A program made the position numbers and the translations under genes. A DNA stretch of 64,000 nucleotides from CAYLJJ01 sp964384025. Its GTDB lineage: Bacteria > Myxococcota_A > Bradymonadia > UBA7976 > UBA1532. The stretch spans positions 54,116 to 118,115 of the forward strand of contig CAYLJJ010000007.1 in NCBI GenBank assembly GCA_964384025.1. Reading direction: 5' to 3'. Positions 35,001 through 43,738 of this stretch are shown here, piece by piece; within the stretch, counting starts at the first letter, position 1, and each line of letters starts with the position of its first letter. The notes under the pieces are model-generated. The model ran no database searches and was not told where the DNA came from. It saw nothing but the letters and a program-made list of their open reading frames with translations.

Positions 35001-36698
35001 ACGGGCGAGCCGCCTGTAGTAAAGGCGGTGGAGCCCGCCTCTTTAGATGGCAATGGTGTTCAACGTGTGCGCGTGTTTGGTGAGGGTTTTGATCTGATAG
35101 GGGTCACCGCGCGGCTCTCCTGTCAAACCCAGGAGGGGGCGCTGATCGAGGCAGATGGCCAAGTAGACGCGAGCACGCTTCAGCCTGATGGCTTTGAGGT
35201 GGATCTGCCTGGAGATGCTGCCCCTGCGGGCAGCATCTGCCTCATCATCGTTACTAACGCCGATGGCAGCAGCACGCGCCACTCCGCCCTCTCCATCAAG
35301 ACCCCTGCTCAGAACCTCAACGACTGGAGCCCAGGCCCTCAGCTGGAAGAGGCGCGTCGCGCGCCCGCCCTCATCGCGGGTCGCGCTACTCAAACCAGCC
35401 GCTACCTCTATGCCATCGGCGGAGACAACGGTGATCCCTCCAGCGCGCGCAGCAGCGTGGAGGCCAGCAGCGTGGATCTCTTCGGTGAGATGGGATCATG
35501 GTCGATCCAACGCAACGCCCTGCCCACACCACGGACCTCAGCGGCGGTCGCCCGCGTGGGGCGGTTCATCTACCTCCTTGGCGGCGATGATGGTCAAGGG
35601 ATCACCGACAGTGTGCTGCGTGCTCAGATCCTCGATCCCCTCGCGGGTCCAGAGATCTTTGACATCGATCTGGATCTCAACCCAGAGGAGGCTGAGGGCC
35701 TCGGTGAGGGTCTGTGGCATTACCGTATCTCTGCGGTTTACCCCGAGGATGATCCTCAAAATCCAGGCGGTGAGAGCCTCCCTGGCGAGGTGCTCTCCAT
35801 GCAGCTCCCTGCCCTTGATGGGCTGGGCATCACCCTGCTGTGGACTGAGGTGCCTCGGGCGAGGAGCTATCGCGTCTACCGCACCGGCGGAGCGGAGCAG
35901 CGCGTGGGTGAGGTCTACCTGTTGGCGGAGACCTCTGAGCTGAGCTACACCGATCACGGCGAAGCGGTGGACGCTGAGCTCAGCCCACTGCCCTCAGGCT
36001 CTTTGGGTGTTTGGCACAGCGCTGGACAGCTCAACACGCCCCGCGAAACTGCCGCCTTTCTGGCTGTAGAGGATGATACAGGGGGCTGGATCTATCTCTT
36101 CGGCGGGCGGGGTGATGCAGGCGCGCTCGACACAGTGGAGATCGCTCGGATCGACACACAGCCGAATGGTGATCAACAGCTGAGGGCTTTCCAGATCAAC
36201 GCCCAGCGGTTGGCCACTGCCCGCGCAGAGCTGGGCGCGATGCGCGTGACCCACGCAGACTTGGAGGTGATCCCTGAGGGAGAGGTCTGGGTGTTCTTGG
36301 GTCCAGGTCGCACAGATCATGGAATCTCTCGTGGTGTGGAGGCGGCGCCCATCAACGCCGCAGGCGCCTTGGGCGCCTTCATCCAGACCGATGAGGTCAA
36401 TGGCGATCTGGCAGGCTATGGCTATGGCTCCGCCAGCGGCTTCCTGTTCCTCTTTGGCGCACGGGGTGGCCCCTCTGATGGGGGTATCTCCGCTGAGATC
36501 TGTCGCTCAGCGGATGCTCCAGGCTGCGGCCGAGATCCCAATGAGCCCCCCGACATTCGCAACTGGAATAACCTGGGCGTGAATATGAGCGAGGCGCGCA
36601 TCCATATGGGCTCCACCCAGGAGAGCGCCTTCTTCTTCATCGTTGGCGGCAGCGACGGCGCCCGCGCGCTGCGCAGCGTCGATCAGACTGTACAGTGA
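32085..36698 (+). CDS. Giant TIG/IPT and Kelch-repeat lipoprotein
   Basis: Surface lipoprotein of 1537 residues. The start at 32085 has AGAGGAG upstream and opens a signal peptide with lipobox LFAC; the frame is open to 31926 but the extra residues are not signal-like. Residues ~40-1000 consist of roughly ten beta-sandwich repeats of IPT/TIG type, many with paired Cys and a shared phrase such as VxVxGxxFLxIDGVxPTVxLG and PAPxxC. A FnIII-like segment (HYRISAVYPED ... LLWTEVPRARSYRVYR) sits around 1190-1260. Flanking it are Kelch-type propeller blades (RYLYAIGGDNGD, RFIYLLGGDDGQG, GWIYLFGGRGDAG, GFLFLFGARGG, FFFIVGGSDGA). Probably an adhesin or cell-surface scaffold. Its end overlaps the following outer-membrane protein gene region, suggesting co-expression. 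Confidence 0.8.
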   Translation: MVRGSLLISTVVACLGLFACGDMIEGPKPQPAAPAAQRPITPAYLCAEQIETDLVIHGEGFAPLVQDLPSSAHTVLPTIILTQAQALNGQEEDSEPRLFSGVDAPMLSWQSQQQMTFHYSPELKFSPGLYDLEVRSPIDDKALASVPLAVVDAPELLATMPRLSCLAEGPREIVVTGMGFLTVAEAEAQVAVGELTLPVEAFSECFDVAHPSVAGQSCQTATFTLEQDALEPSYSEVVISNPETAACHSEEVVKLRIVPPPSLAEVAPSLACPEQSQVELKISGADLLEIDAALPTAEMINTSATQLSLEVLGIDDCVTLETMEQAVSRCESLHVRLPTEEIEAPYTPTLFLENPAPAGCHAEVQGPLVLVPAPAITEVDPLMICRGNPEVRLNVQGMDFYLIDGVQPTVMLGDQLGVDAQVADCEPLPVERMGVLRCASLEATFNPNTLEDVEVLTITNPRPADCTTSHTQRIAVIDPPIVSAIEPSLICVEDGAVEVAVRGDNFIQIAEALPSLGIAGVGMEVLSLDECEERSEGALSWRVCAALNGRVPQGALIEGRPPVEVSNPAPLSCAGAEEVLTVPPPLRITAVIPPSVCSETLGADLLTVEGTGFLEIDGVGPTLTLDGQAAEVDLSGCEEVTHPDHAVRACTRFSATLPVGLNQGSIPIAIENPAPSGCGELAEELFFVVPVPEITSVEPQEICEGELNTITIHGHDFMPVARVSVGSIPADAVRFIDEGTLEADFDMHTLTPLQADVSVHNAEGCAYTLPLSLDVHPTPIIFYIDPAVAHNDVSIIITLYTTGLDAPVTMVSLLSPSGEVVELDATSDPTRHNKITATLPAGLETGDWTVRLISALGCVGEWPAGFHITDDLSLGLTGLDPAFVSPSQPTAVNVRATPAGDQVGFHSVPHAYLNPNPPVEGAIAMALRALVYVDERSFTAVVPEGLPPGAYDLIVVNPDGTVGLLEAGVTVTTGEPPVVKAVEPASLDGNGVQRVRVFGEGFDLIGVTARLSCQTQEGALIEADGQVDASTLQPDGFEVDLPGDAAPAGSICLIIVTNADGSSTRHSALSIKTPAQNLNDWSPGPQLEEARRAPALIAGRATQTSRYLYAIGGDNGDPSSARSSVEASSVDLFGEMGSWSIQRNALPTPRTSAAVARVGRFIYLLGGDDGQGITDSVLRAQILDPLAGPEIFDIDLDLNPEEAEGLGEGLWHYRISAVYPEDDPQNPGGESLPGEVLSMQLPALDGLGITLLWTEVPRARSYRVYRTGGAEQRVGEVYLLAETSELSYTDHGEAVDAELSPLPSGSLGVWHSAGQLNTPRETAAFLAVEDDTGGWIYLFGGRGDAGALDTVEIARIDTQPNGDQQLRAFQINAQRLATARAELGAMRVTHADLEVIPEGEVWVFLGPGRTDHGISRGVEAAPINAAGALGAFIQTDEVNGDLAGYGYGSASGFLFLFGARGGPSDGGISAEICRSADAPGCGRDPNEPPDIRNWNNLGVNMSEARIHMGSTQESAFFFIVGGSDGARALRSVDQTVQ

Positions 36699-36709
36699 GA
36701 GGGGCTGAG

Positions 36710-37333
36710 ATGCAGAGGATGATTTTGGTAGCGATCCTGCTGCCTGGCTTGGCCTTGGCGGCCCCCGCTGAAGCCCCAGAGTCACTGGGCCTCAGCGCTG
36801 GCTTCAAGGTGGGCGTGGACTTCTCCCAACCTTTTAATGAGCTGGGCGTCAGCCCAGCGTTGGAGTTGGAGCTGGGTTGGCGATTGCCTCTCCTCAACCG
36901 CAGCGTGGAGATCTTCTTGGCGGGGCAGTGGGTTGGCCCTGAGAAGGAGGGCAAGTTGAAAGCTGATGAGCGCTTCTCAGCTCCTGGCGAGGTCCACTAT
37001 ATACTGACCCAGGACACTCTCCGATTGACGTTGGGCGTGCTCTATCGGCTCAAGCTCGATGCTCCTATCCGCCCTTTCGCCGCGATTGGTTTTCGGAGCT
37101 GGATGACCTCCACGACCATGGAGGGCGATGTGGGGGGGGAGAAGCTCGGGAGCTATACAGAGGAGGGGACCGTCTTTGGCGCCTCAGGCAGCTTGGGCGC
37201 TGAGTGGCATTTTGGCCCCAATGCAGCGCTCTTTGAGCTGCAAGGGGGCTGGGCACCCTATGATCAAGTCATCCTCAGTGATACTCAACTGGGCACCTTC
37301 GCCCTCAACCTGGGCTGGCGTCACTTCTTCTAA
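36710..37333 (+). CDS. Outer-membrane beta-barrel protein next to the TIG/Kelch lipoprotein
   Basis: Protein of 207 residues; ATG 36710 is preferred (GAGGGG upstream) over a GTG at 36695 that overlaps the previous stop. The signal peptide is MQRMILVAILLPGLALA. The mature protein shows OmpW/opacity-like barrel strands (LGLSAGFKVGVDFS, ALELELGWRLPL, RLTLGVLYRLKLD, RPFAAIGFRSWM, ALFELQGGWAPYD) and ends LNLGWRHFF, with the terminal Phe expected for a BAM substrate. Spacing of 11 bases after the giant lipoprotein suggests an operon and perhaps a secretion or anchoring partnership. Confidence 0.75.
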   Translation: MQRMILVAILLPGLALAAPAEAPESLGLSAGFKVGVDFSQPFNELGVSPALELELGWRLPLLNRSVEIFLAGQWVGPEKEGKLKADERFSAPGEVHYILTQDTLRLTLGVLYRLKLDAPIRPFAAIGFRSWMTSTTMEGDVGGEKLGSYTEEGTVFGASGSLGAEWHFGPNAALFELQGGWAPYDQVILSDTQLGTFALNLGWRHFF

Positions 37334-37367
37334 ACAGGTCTTGTAAGTGCAACGAAGGTTGAGTCCT

Positions 37368-40300
37368 TTAGAGCATACTGCGTTTGAGGATGATCCGCGC
37401 GATCTCCCCCAGGCTGGTGAGCCCCACCGCTTTAGAAATAAGCCCCGCGCCATCGATGACCCGCGCCATCAGAGCCTCATCAGAGCCCACATGAAAGCGC
37501 TCCATGATACGCTCCTTGAGATCCACCGGCTTATAGTGGTCCAAGCTCAGATAGAGGGCATAGAGCAGCTGAACAGAGGGTGTTCGGAGCTGGTCCTTGA
37601 TCACCGGATGGTGGCTCCTCACGCTGCTCAAGCGCAGGCGTTCTCCAGGAGAGGGCCAAGTCTCCAAGACCGCCTCTAAGAAGCGTGCTAACTCGGCACA
37701 GCGATCAAATGGGTTCTGATGTAAACCCATAAGGATCGCCAAGAAACGCGCTTTAAAGCGCTCAATGATGGGACGGAACCAGCTCCGCTGAATATCCTCA
37801 CGGATCAAAACCCGGATGCTCCTCCACAGCTCCGCTCGCCGTTGAGAACTGAGACGATCCCGCTCCAAGCGCTCAAAGCGCCCGACAAGCTGATCAGCGT
37901 TGAGGCGCTCCTCTGGTTGGCGGCAGAGACAGCTCTGAAGAATCTCGTTGAGATCCTCATCTGCGGGCAGCTCAGGGTTAAGGAGGTTTTGAAGGCTGCT
38001 GCTCAGGGCGTAGATATCTCCGCTGCGGCTGCAACGCAGCCCCTCTCGCAGCTCTGGTGCCAAACAGATCTCATCTCGCTCTGCCATCCGGGTGTCATTG
38101 AGCCGAGCGACTCCAAAATCAACCAAGACGGGGCGAAGACCCTCATTGGCCAGTACGATGTTCTTGGGGTGGATATCTCGATGAAGCACACCATGGTTGT
38201 GTAGGAGTCTGAGCGCACGAGCCAGCTTATGCCCCAACTCAATCACCAACGCAGGGCTGAGCTGCCCCAACTTCTGCATCAGACTGAGACCGTTGATCCA
38301 GGGATAGATCTGAACCCCTGCGTCCTCCCCCTCAGCGATGCCCACCTCCGCCAGCTTAAAGATATAGTCACCTCCAGGCTCTCTATGAAGGAGGCGCTTG
38401 CGGATGATCTCCATCCCAGAGAGGGCCTCAAGGAAGCGCTCTCGCCGGTCCTCCTGATCCAGGAGTACTCGCCTCAGGGTGAACTGACGATCCTCTCGGA
38501 TAAAACGGAAGAGGCTCGCCTCAGCTTGCTCTCCCACAGGCTCCAGCCCCTCAGGGATACGGATGCGCTCCATCGCCCCTCGGAAAAGAGCCCGTTCATC
38601 CTCTTGGCTCCCCGGAAAGGTGCTGGCGATACCCACCAACCAGGCTCTAAAGATAGGTGAGTTAAAGCCATCACGGCACCAAACTCCCAGCTCACTGAGC
38701 TTGGCGAGGTGTTCCTCTACACGATCCTCGGTGAAGATCAGGGGGTTGCTGCTGCGTAGGGTCTCACACCAGGCGTTGAGTTGTTGGGTGACCCGCTCGA
38801 TACGGCTGCGGCGAGAGATGCGCCCAGCCCCCACAGCAGCCAAGGCCACCGCCACAGGGAAGCAGGCTTTGGGGTTCCAGTGGTTGATATCCTCAGCATC
38901 ATTGAGCGCGTCGCGTAGGTATTGTGAGAGGGTGGGCTCGCTGCCCTGCTCGAGATCTCGTCTGAGCCGCTCCTCCATCGCCAAGACATCAGGCTCAGCG
39001 GCCCAGTCTCGCTCCTGCTCATTGACCTCCTTGACCAAGCGCAAGAGCAGGGTCTTGAGCAGATAGAGATTCCCCGTGTGGCGAGCCAGGTGCTGCCGAG
39101 CCCTGCGGCTGGTGTAGAGCCGCCCACGGCTGATCCGACGGATCACCCGCAGCAGATCATCCTCATCGATCTCATAGCGCTCAAAGGCGCTGAGTTGCCC
39201 CATAAGATTGGCCCCTGCGCGCTCTCTCAGGCTGGGGAGCCCGACAAAGCCAAAGACCAACGGAGCCAAGCCGGGGCGATCTTTCCTTGACCAGCGCCGC
39301 TCCAACAGATCCTTGAGCTGATTGCCCAGATTAAAGCTGCGTTGAGGGAAAAAGAGCTGCGCCTCATCAAAGAGCAAGAGGATGGCGCGCTTGCCCATCT
39401 CCCAAGCGGCGCTGCGGATCTCTTCAAAGGCGTCGGCGCCTGGAAGACCCTCTCGCCAGCCACCCTGAACGCCGACCCCAACAGCCTCTCTTAGGCGCTG
39501 ATCCAGGCTGGACCAGAGGCCCATAAAATCCAGACCATTCTCTCCCATAAAGCTGGTACAGACGAGAGGCTGGGGGATTATGATCTCCTGTTTGGGTCCC
39601 ACCTCATAGAGGTATTCCACCAAAGTGGTCTTACCAAAGCGCCGAGGCGCGATCACCGCAAAGGAGCCTCCCTCTGCGACCAAATTCAGAATGCGCTGGT
39701 GGCTGAGCTGAGGTCCGATGGGATGATCTAAGACATAGCTGGGATCGACGCGATCAGCCCAGTCAAAGGGGATCGGTCCCCCTCGAGGGAGCACCCCTCC
39801 CCAATCTAAGCGGCGCTCAGCCAGAAGTTCTCCTCCCGATCGAAGGCTGAGTTGAAGCTCTACCCGCTCTTTTCCAGAGATGGGTGCGCGCAGCGGCAAG
39901 CTCAGTTCAAAACTGTAGATCTGGCTCGTGCCCTCAGAGCGCCAGTCAAAGCGGGAGAGAGATATTTGCTGAGGGCTGGGCTTATTCCAACCCTTGGGCC
40001 AGGGCTGAAAGAGAGGCCCCTTGGGCAACACCTCCAACTCCAGCTCCAGATCCAAGGGGGCCTCGCTCCTCAAAATCAGGGGCAAGCTGGTGCGGCCATA
40101 AGCACGACCAGGCAGAGCCTGGAAAAAGAGCGGCACGCGGCTCTTTTTTCGATCGATCCAGACCTGTTCAATAGAGATTTTAGGGGGACGCTCGGCCTTT
40201 AGATTGGGGAGGCTTTTTCGTTGAGCCTGACGAGCGATGGTCCGCTCAATCTGCTCCCAGGAGGCATCCTCTGCGCTCCCTAAAACCTCCTCTAAAAGGG

Positions 40301-42338
40301 CTACAGCGTCCTTGAAGCCTTGCAATTGAAGCTCGATCTCCTGAGGCTCTTCCAGCTCGGAGACGCGCTCTGCGATATAGGCGAAGACCTCCTCTGAGAT
40401 TCGACCTCGGAGCGCCTCGATTCGAGGGACGATAGCCAATAGGCGGTTGGGGGTTGCCCCTGTTGCTAAGGCACGTCGGATCCAACGGCGATGGATTGGG
40501 TGTACATGATCCAACTCTCGAAGCTGAACCAGGGTCCCTTGCACGGTGGTCTCAAAGTGGCGCATCGGCTCCAGATCCCCCTTGGGAGGAGGCATCCGCG
40601 CCAACACCTCCTCAGCGCCCTCTCCCAGCTCCTGAGCCAATAACAAGCATTTGGAGATCTGAGCCCGAAGGCGGGGGTCCGCCAGGAGCCTCCCTGCGTT
40701 GCTCTGATCCTTGGGAGCCTCGGGCCAGAGCCAAGAGGGCAGGGTTTCGAGGAGGGGGAAGTTCTCCACCAGCCTCAGCAGCTCGGCCAACTCCGAGGGC
40801 TCTAGAGCGCCCTCTCCTTCGATCAACTTCTGGCTGAGATCGCCCAGGAGATGTTGAGCCTGAGCATAGACCGCCCCTGCCTCCTGAACATCAGCCTTGA
40901 GGACCTCTGCGTCAGGGAGGATCTGCAGCCAAGCTTGGAGCTGAACTTGGAGCCGCTTGAGCTGCTCCAGCAGATGAAGAACATCTCTCACGCTCCAAGG
41001 GTCAGGGGAGCCCTTTGACCAACTATCCAACGCCTCCAACACACCCTGAACAATCCCATCGAAGTCCGCTGATGAACGCCCTCGGAGAGCCAAGACCCAA
41101 CGAGAGAAGGGGGGAGACTCAGGGAAGGAGAGAGGCTCTTGGATCGAAGGTTTAGAGCTGGGCGGAGCGCTCAAATTTGCGGTCGGTTCAGGCAAACTGT
41201 TGAGCACCACAACATGCTCAGCTGAGGTGCTTACGGTCGCGCTGGGTTCAGCAGGGCTGCTCTCAGGTAGAGGCGAGAGAGGCTGAGGGCTTGGAGCCTC
41301 TTGCTTTTGAGAGAACTGAAGCCGCGCTGCCCAAGCCGCCAAAAAAGCGAGAGGGGCGCGCTCCTCTTCTGCCTGTTCAACCAAAACTCCCAGACGCTCA
41401 TCACCCTCTTTGCCCTTACGCCGCAACAGCTCAAGAACCGGAGGACTCCAAGCTTTGGAGGCGGAGTAGCTCAGACCGCTGAGCGTAGAGGCCAGAGAGT
41501 GAAGCCTGCGGCGTAGACGCGAGGGCGCGCTGTCGCTGAGCATCGTCGTCCAAAGGAGGGCGCGGAGACTCTCATCGCGGCTAAAGCCCGCCAGCTTCTC
41601 TAGGAAGGCATAGAGCTCTCGTTGAGGCTGTCGGCTGTCGCGGGCAAAGGCGTTGAGGACCCCCAGATCAAAAGCGGAGCCGAGCAACCCCCGATCACGC
41701 TCTCCCAAGCTGGCGGGTCGTACTGTACCTCTGAGGAGCCCCTTCTGCCTCAGATCAGCGTTGGCCTGCATATAACGCTCTACCCGAAAACGCCTCCAAA
41801 TAAATTGTCCCTGCTCCAAGAGTTCTGAGTCCTCAAGGGGCTCAGTCTTGAGTTGAGGCTCCCAGAGGATACTGAGCTCTGGAGAGGCGGCTCGGAGGGC
41901 GATCAAGAGTTCACTGGAGGGGCGAATTATCTTCTCCGATTGCTCCCTCTTGGGGGGCTGAGCAGCCTGCACCATAGAGATCACTTTTCTGACTGGATCG
42001 AGCTGGCTCAGGCTTGAGGAGTACTTCGTCAACAGGCGAAATTCGGCGTGTATTTTCTTTGGACTGGGTGTGCTGGGGCATCTCTCTTTGCTCTCGATGC
42101 GCGAGATAAAGAGGCTATCTTCTCGCTCCTGATCCAGCCCTGCTTGACAGAAGAAAGTCTCACCACACAGCCCGATGAGGGGTCCCTGAGCGTTGGGAGG
42201 CAGCGGGATCACTTTCAGCTCGCGTCCTCCGTCGGTGAGATCTTCAAAGATCTGCTGTTGCCAATCCCCCTCCGGCTTAGAGATGCGGCGGGCGTAGTCC
42301 TCCAGCCACTTTAAGATCTTGATATAATGAGTCGACAT
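37368..42338 (-). CDS. Giant P-loop ATPase fused to a Hanks-type kinase domain
   Basis: Cytoplasmic protein of 1656 residues without signal peptide or membrane helix. Residues 1-340 are a unique helical region; 345-410 a Pro/Ser linker; 410-715 predicted long helices; 720-850 a beta-rich module (LPLILRSEAPLDLELELEVLP). At ~850-1100 lies an ORC/STAND-like AAA module: Walker A APRRFGKTT at 897-905, Walker B LLLFDEAQLFF at 987-997, and GNLYLLKTLLLRLVKE, followed by winged-helix-like segments. Residues ~1275-1490 are a protein kinase: catalytic loop LHRDIHPKN 1385-1393, DFG 1407-1409, LAPELREG 1426-1433. The glycine loop is not recognisable and the beta-3 position reads FTLRRV (Arg in place of Lys). 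The C-terminal 165 residues are a further helical domain. This resembles nucleotide-switch signalling or defence proteins; biological role unknown. Confidence 0.75.
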   Translation of the reverse strand: MSTHYIKILKWLEDYARRISKPEGDWQQQIFEDLTDGGRELKVIPLPPNAQGPLIGLCGETFFCQAGLDQEREDSLFISRIESKERCPSTPSPKKIHAEFRLLTKYSSSLSQLDPVRKVISMVQAAQPPKREQSEKIIRPSSELLIALRAASPELSILWEPQLKTEPLEDSELLEQGQFIWRRFRVERYMQANADLRQKGLLRGTVRPASLGERDRGLLGSAFDLGVLNAFARDSRQPQRELYAFLEKLAGFSRDESLRALLWTTMLSDSAPSRLRRRLHSLASTLSGLSYSASKAWSPPVLELLRRKGKEGDERLGVLVEQAEEERAPLAFLAAWAARLQFSQKQEAPSPQPLSPLPESSPAEPSATVSTSAEHVVVLNSLPEPTANLSAPPSSKPSIQEPLSFPESPPFSRWVLALRGRSSADFDGIVQGVLEALDSWSKGSPDPWSVRDVLHLLEQLKRLQVQLQAWLQILPDAEVLKADVQEAGAVYAQAQHLLGDLSQKLIEGEGALEPSELAELLRLVENFPLLETLPSWLWPEAPKDQSNAGRLLADPRLRAQISKCLLLAQELGEGAEEVLARMPPPKGDLEPMRHFETTVQGTLVQLRELDHVHPIHRRWIRRALATGATPNRLLAIVPRIEALRGRISEEVFAYIAERVSELEEPQEIELQLQGFKDAVALLEEVLGSAEDASWEQIERTIARQAQRKSLPNLKAERPPKISIEQVWIDRKKSRVPLFFQALPGRAYGRTSLPLILRSEAPLDLELELEVLPKGPLFQPWPKGWNKPSPQQISLSRFDWRSEGTSQIYSFELSLPLRAPISGKERVELQLSLRSGGELLAERRLDWGGVLPRGGPIPFDWADRVDPSYVLDHPIGPQLSHQRILNLVAEGGSFAVIAPRRFGKTTLVEYLYEVGPKQEIIIPQPLVCTSFMGENGLDFMGLWSSLDQRLREAVGVGVQGGWREGLPGADAFEEIRSAAWEMGKRAILLLFDEAQLFFPQRSFNLGNQLKDLLERRWSRKDRPGLAPLVFGFVGLPSLRERAGANLMGQLSAFERYEIDEDDLLRVIRRISRGRLYTSRRARQHLARHTGNLYLLKTLLLRLVKEVNEQERDWAAEPDVLAMEERLRRDLEQGSEPTLSQYLRDALNDAEDINHWNPKACFPVAVALAAVGAGRISRRSRIERVTQQLNAWCETLRSSNPLIFTEDRVEEHLAKLSELGVWCRDGFNSPIFRAWLVGIASTFPGSQEDERALFRGAMERIRIPEGLEPVGEQAEASLFRFIREDRQFTLRRVLLDQEDRRERFLEALSGMEIIRKRLLHREPGGDYIFKLAEVGIAEGEDAGVQIYPWINGLSLMQKLGQLSPALVIELGHKLARALRLLHNHGVLHRDIHPKNIVLANEGLRPVLVDFGVARLNDTRMAERDEICLAPELREGLRCSRSGDIYALSSSLQNLLNPELPADEDLNEILQSCLCRQPEERLNADQLVGRFERLERDRLSSQRRAELWRSIRVLIREDIQRSWFRPIIERFKARFLAILMGLHQNPFDRCAELARFLEAVLETWPSPGERLRLSSVRSHHPVIKDQLRTPSVQLLYALYLSLDHYKPVDLKERIMERFHVGSDEALMARVIDGAGLISKAVGLTSLGEIARIILKRSML

Positions 42339-42417
42339 AGGCGCCTTAGGGTTTGGTATTGTATGTTTTGAGATTGACTTTGTAGAACAACGGGAAGGTC
42401 TCTCCCCGCTGGCGCTC

Positions 42418-43077
42418 TTAGAGGTGGACGACCAGATCAGCTTCAGGGGCCGCCAACAACGCTAGGCGCTGATCGATGATCTTGCGCTTGGGCAGGCGCT
42501 GAGGCTGGACATGGATCGCCGCCAGCCAGAAGCGCCCCTGGGGCTCGTCAAATTTGAGGCAGGCTTCTACAGGCTCCCTGAGGAGAGTTAGAGCCTCCTT
42601 CAACTCTCCAGGAGGCTCTTTTGCCTGACTGGCGGAGCGCAGCTTCTTAGCGAGATCCTTAAGAGGGCGCTCATCAAAGCGCAGCTCCTCCTCGGTAGAG
42701 AAGAGCACATACGCCATCCCTGGTTTTTCACCTGCCTTATAGAGTCCACCATCAGCCTGAACCACCTTACCCAGCACCACGGGCGCCTTTTTAAGATGGT
42801 TGGCGACCTGCACCAGAGGGGATGAGGCACGGATCAGCCCAATGCCTCCCCCCAAGAAGATGGGTAGAGCGATAAAGAGGGTCAGTTGAATCTTGATGTC
42901 CCAGTAGTTGGAGGCCAAAGAGGCGGTGGCAAAGAGGATCAGGCTGAAGATCAACAGACGCATAAAGGGCATCTGAGCGCCCTTACCCGCGCGCTCATGG
43001 ACGATGCTCTCCAGCAGAGGGTCCATAAAGCGAGGGGCCTTTGCATAGTTCTCTTTTAAGTCCTGAAAGTTGGGCAT
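42418..43077 (-). CDS. Two-helix membrane protein of unknown function
   Basis: Protein of 219 residues; ATG 43077 is chosen because an upstream in-frame start would overlap nth. Two adjacent transmembrane helices (FMRLLIFSLILFATASLAS and IQLTLFIALPIFLGGGIGLI) at about 40-80 are followed by a soluble domain (about 90-219) that looks beta-rich, with VVLGKVVQADGGLY, MAYVLFSTEEELRFDE and FWLAAIHVQPQRLPKRK. No family recognised. It starts 4 bases after the nth stop and is probably part of the prolyl oligopeptidase-nth operon. Confidence 0.65.
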   Translation of the reverse strand: MPNFQDLKENYAKAPRFMDPLLESIVHERAGKGAQMPFMRLLIFSLILFATASLASNYWDIKIQLTLFIALPIFLGGGIGLIRASSPLVQVANHLKKAPVVLGKVVQADGGLYKAGEKPGMAYVLFSTEEELRFDERPLKDLAKKLRSASQAKEPPGELKEALTLLREPVEACLKFDEPQGRFWLAAIHVQPQRLPKRKIIDQRLALLAAPEADLVVHL

Positions 43078-43081
43078 GGGC

Positions 43082-43738
43082 TTAAGCTCTCTCTGCGGCC
43101 CAACTACATATAGGGCAGGCCACAGGATCATGTTTGCGGGCCGGACAGTGGCTCCGGCCAAAGTAGATCATTTGAAGATGTAAGCGCTCCCAGAGGGTTT
43201 CGGGGAAACAAGCTTTGAGATCGGCCTCTGTCTTAACCACTGTGTGTCCGTTGGAGAGCCCCCAGCGAGCGGCGAGGCGATGGATGTGGGTGTCAACGGG
43301 GAAGGTGGCCTGTCCAAAGGCGTGAGAGGCGACAACAGAGGCGGTCTTATGCCCGACGCCTGGGAGGGCCTCCAGGGCTTCCATCTCTTGAGGAACCTCT
43401 CCTCCATGACGCTCCAGCAGCAGCCGGCTCATCTCATAGATGCGTTTGGCCTTGGTGGGAGCCAAGCCGAGGACGCGAATCAGAGCCTTGATCTCCTCGA
43501 CCTTCAGCTTGACCATCTCTTGGGGGCTGCGGGCGCGGGCAAAGAGCTTGGGGGTGACCTCGTTGACCTTTTTGTCTGTGCTCTGAGCGCTGAGCATCAC
43601 CGCTACCAACAGAGTATAGGGGTTGCAGTGATCGAGGGGGATGGGTGGATCTGGGAACAGTTCATCCAAGATTTGGATGATCCGCGCCGCCTTCTCCAGC
43701 TTGGGAAGGCTCCTCTGTTTATCCACTGTAACCATCAT
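43082..43738 (-). CDS. nth: Endonuclease III (base excision repair glycosylase/AP lyase)
   Basis: HhH-GPD glycosylase of 218 residues. AQSTDKKVNEVTPKLF is typical of Nth; the helix-hairpin-helix LPGVGHKTASVV contains the catalytic Lys, and PVDTHIHRLAARWGL the catalytic Asp. The usual C-terminal 4Fe-4S pattern C-x6-C-x2-C-x5-C is replaced by HCPARKHDPVACPICSWAAERA: Cys-x9-Cys-x2-Cys with no visible fourth Cys, so the cluster may be lost or differently built. The ATG overlaps the stop of the prolyl oligopeptidase gene (ATGA). Role: removal of oxidised pyrimidines from DNA. Confidence 0.92.
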   Translation of the reverse strand: MMVTVDKQRSLPKLEKAARIIQILDELFPDPPIPLDHCNPYTLLVAVMLSAQSTDKKVNEVTPKLFARARSPQEMVKLKVEEIKALIRVLGLAPTKAKRIYEMSRLLLERHGGEVPQEMEALEALPGVGHKTASVVASHAFGQATFPVDTHIHRLAARWGLSNGHTVVKTEADLKACFPETLWERLHLQMIYFGRSHCPARKHDPVACPICSWAAERA

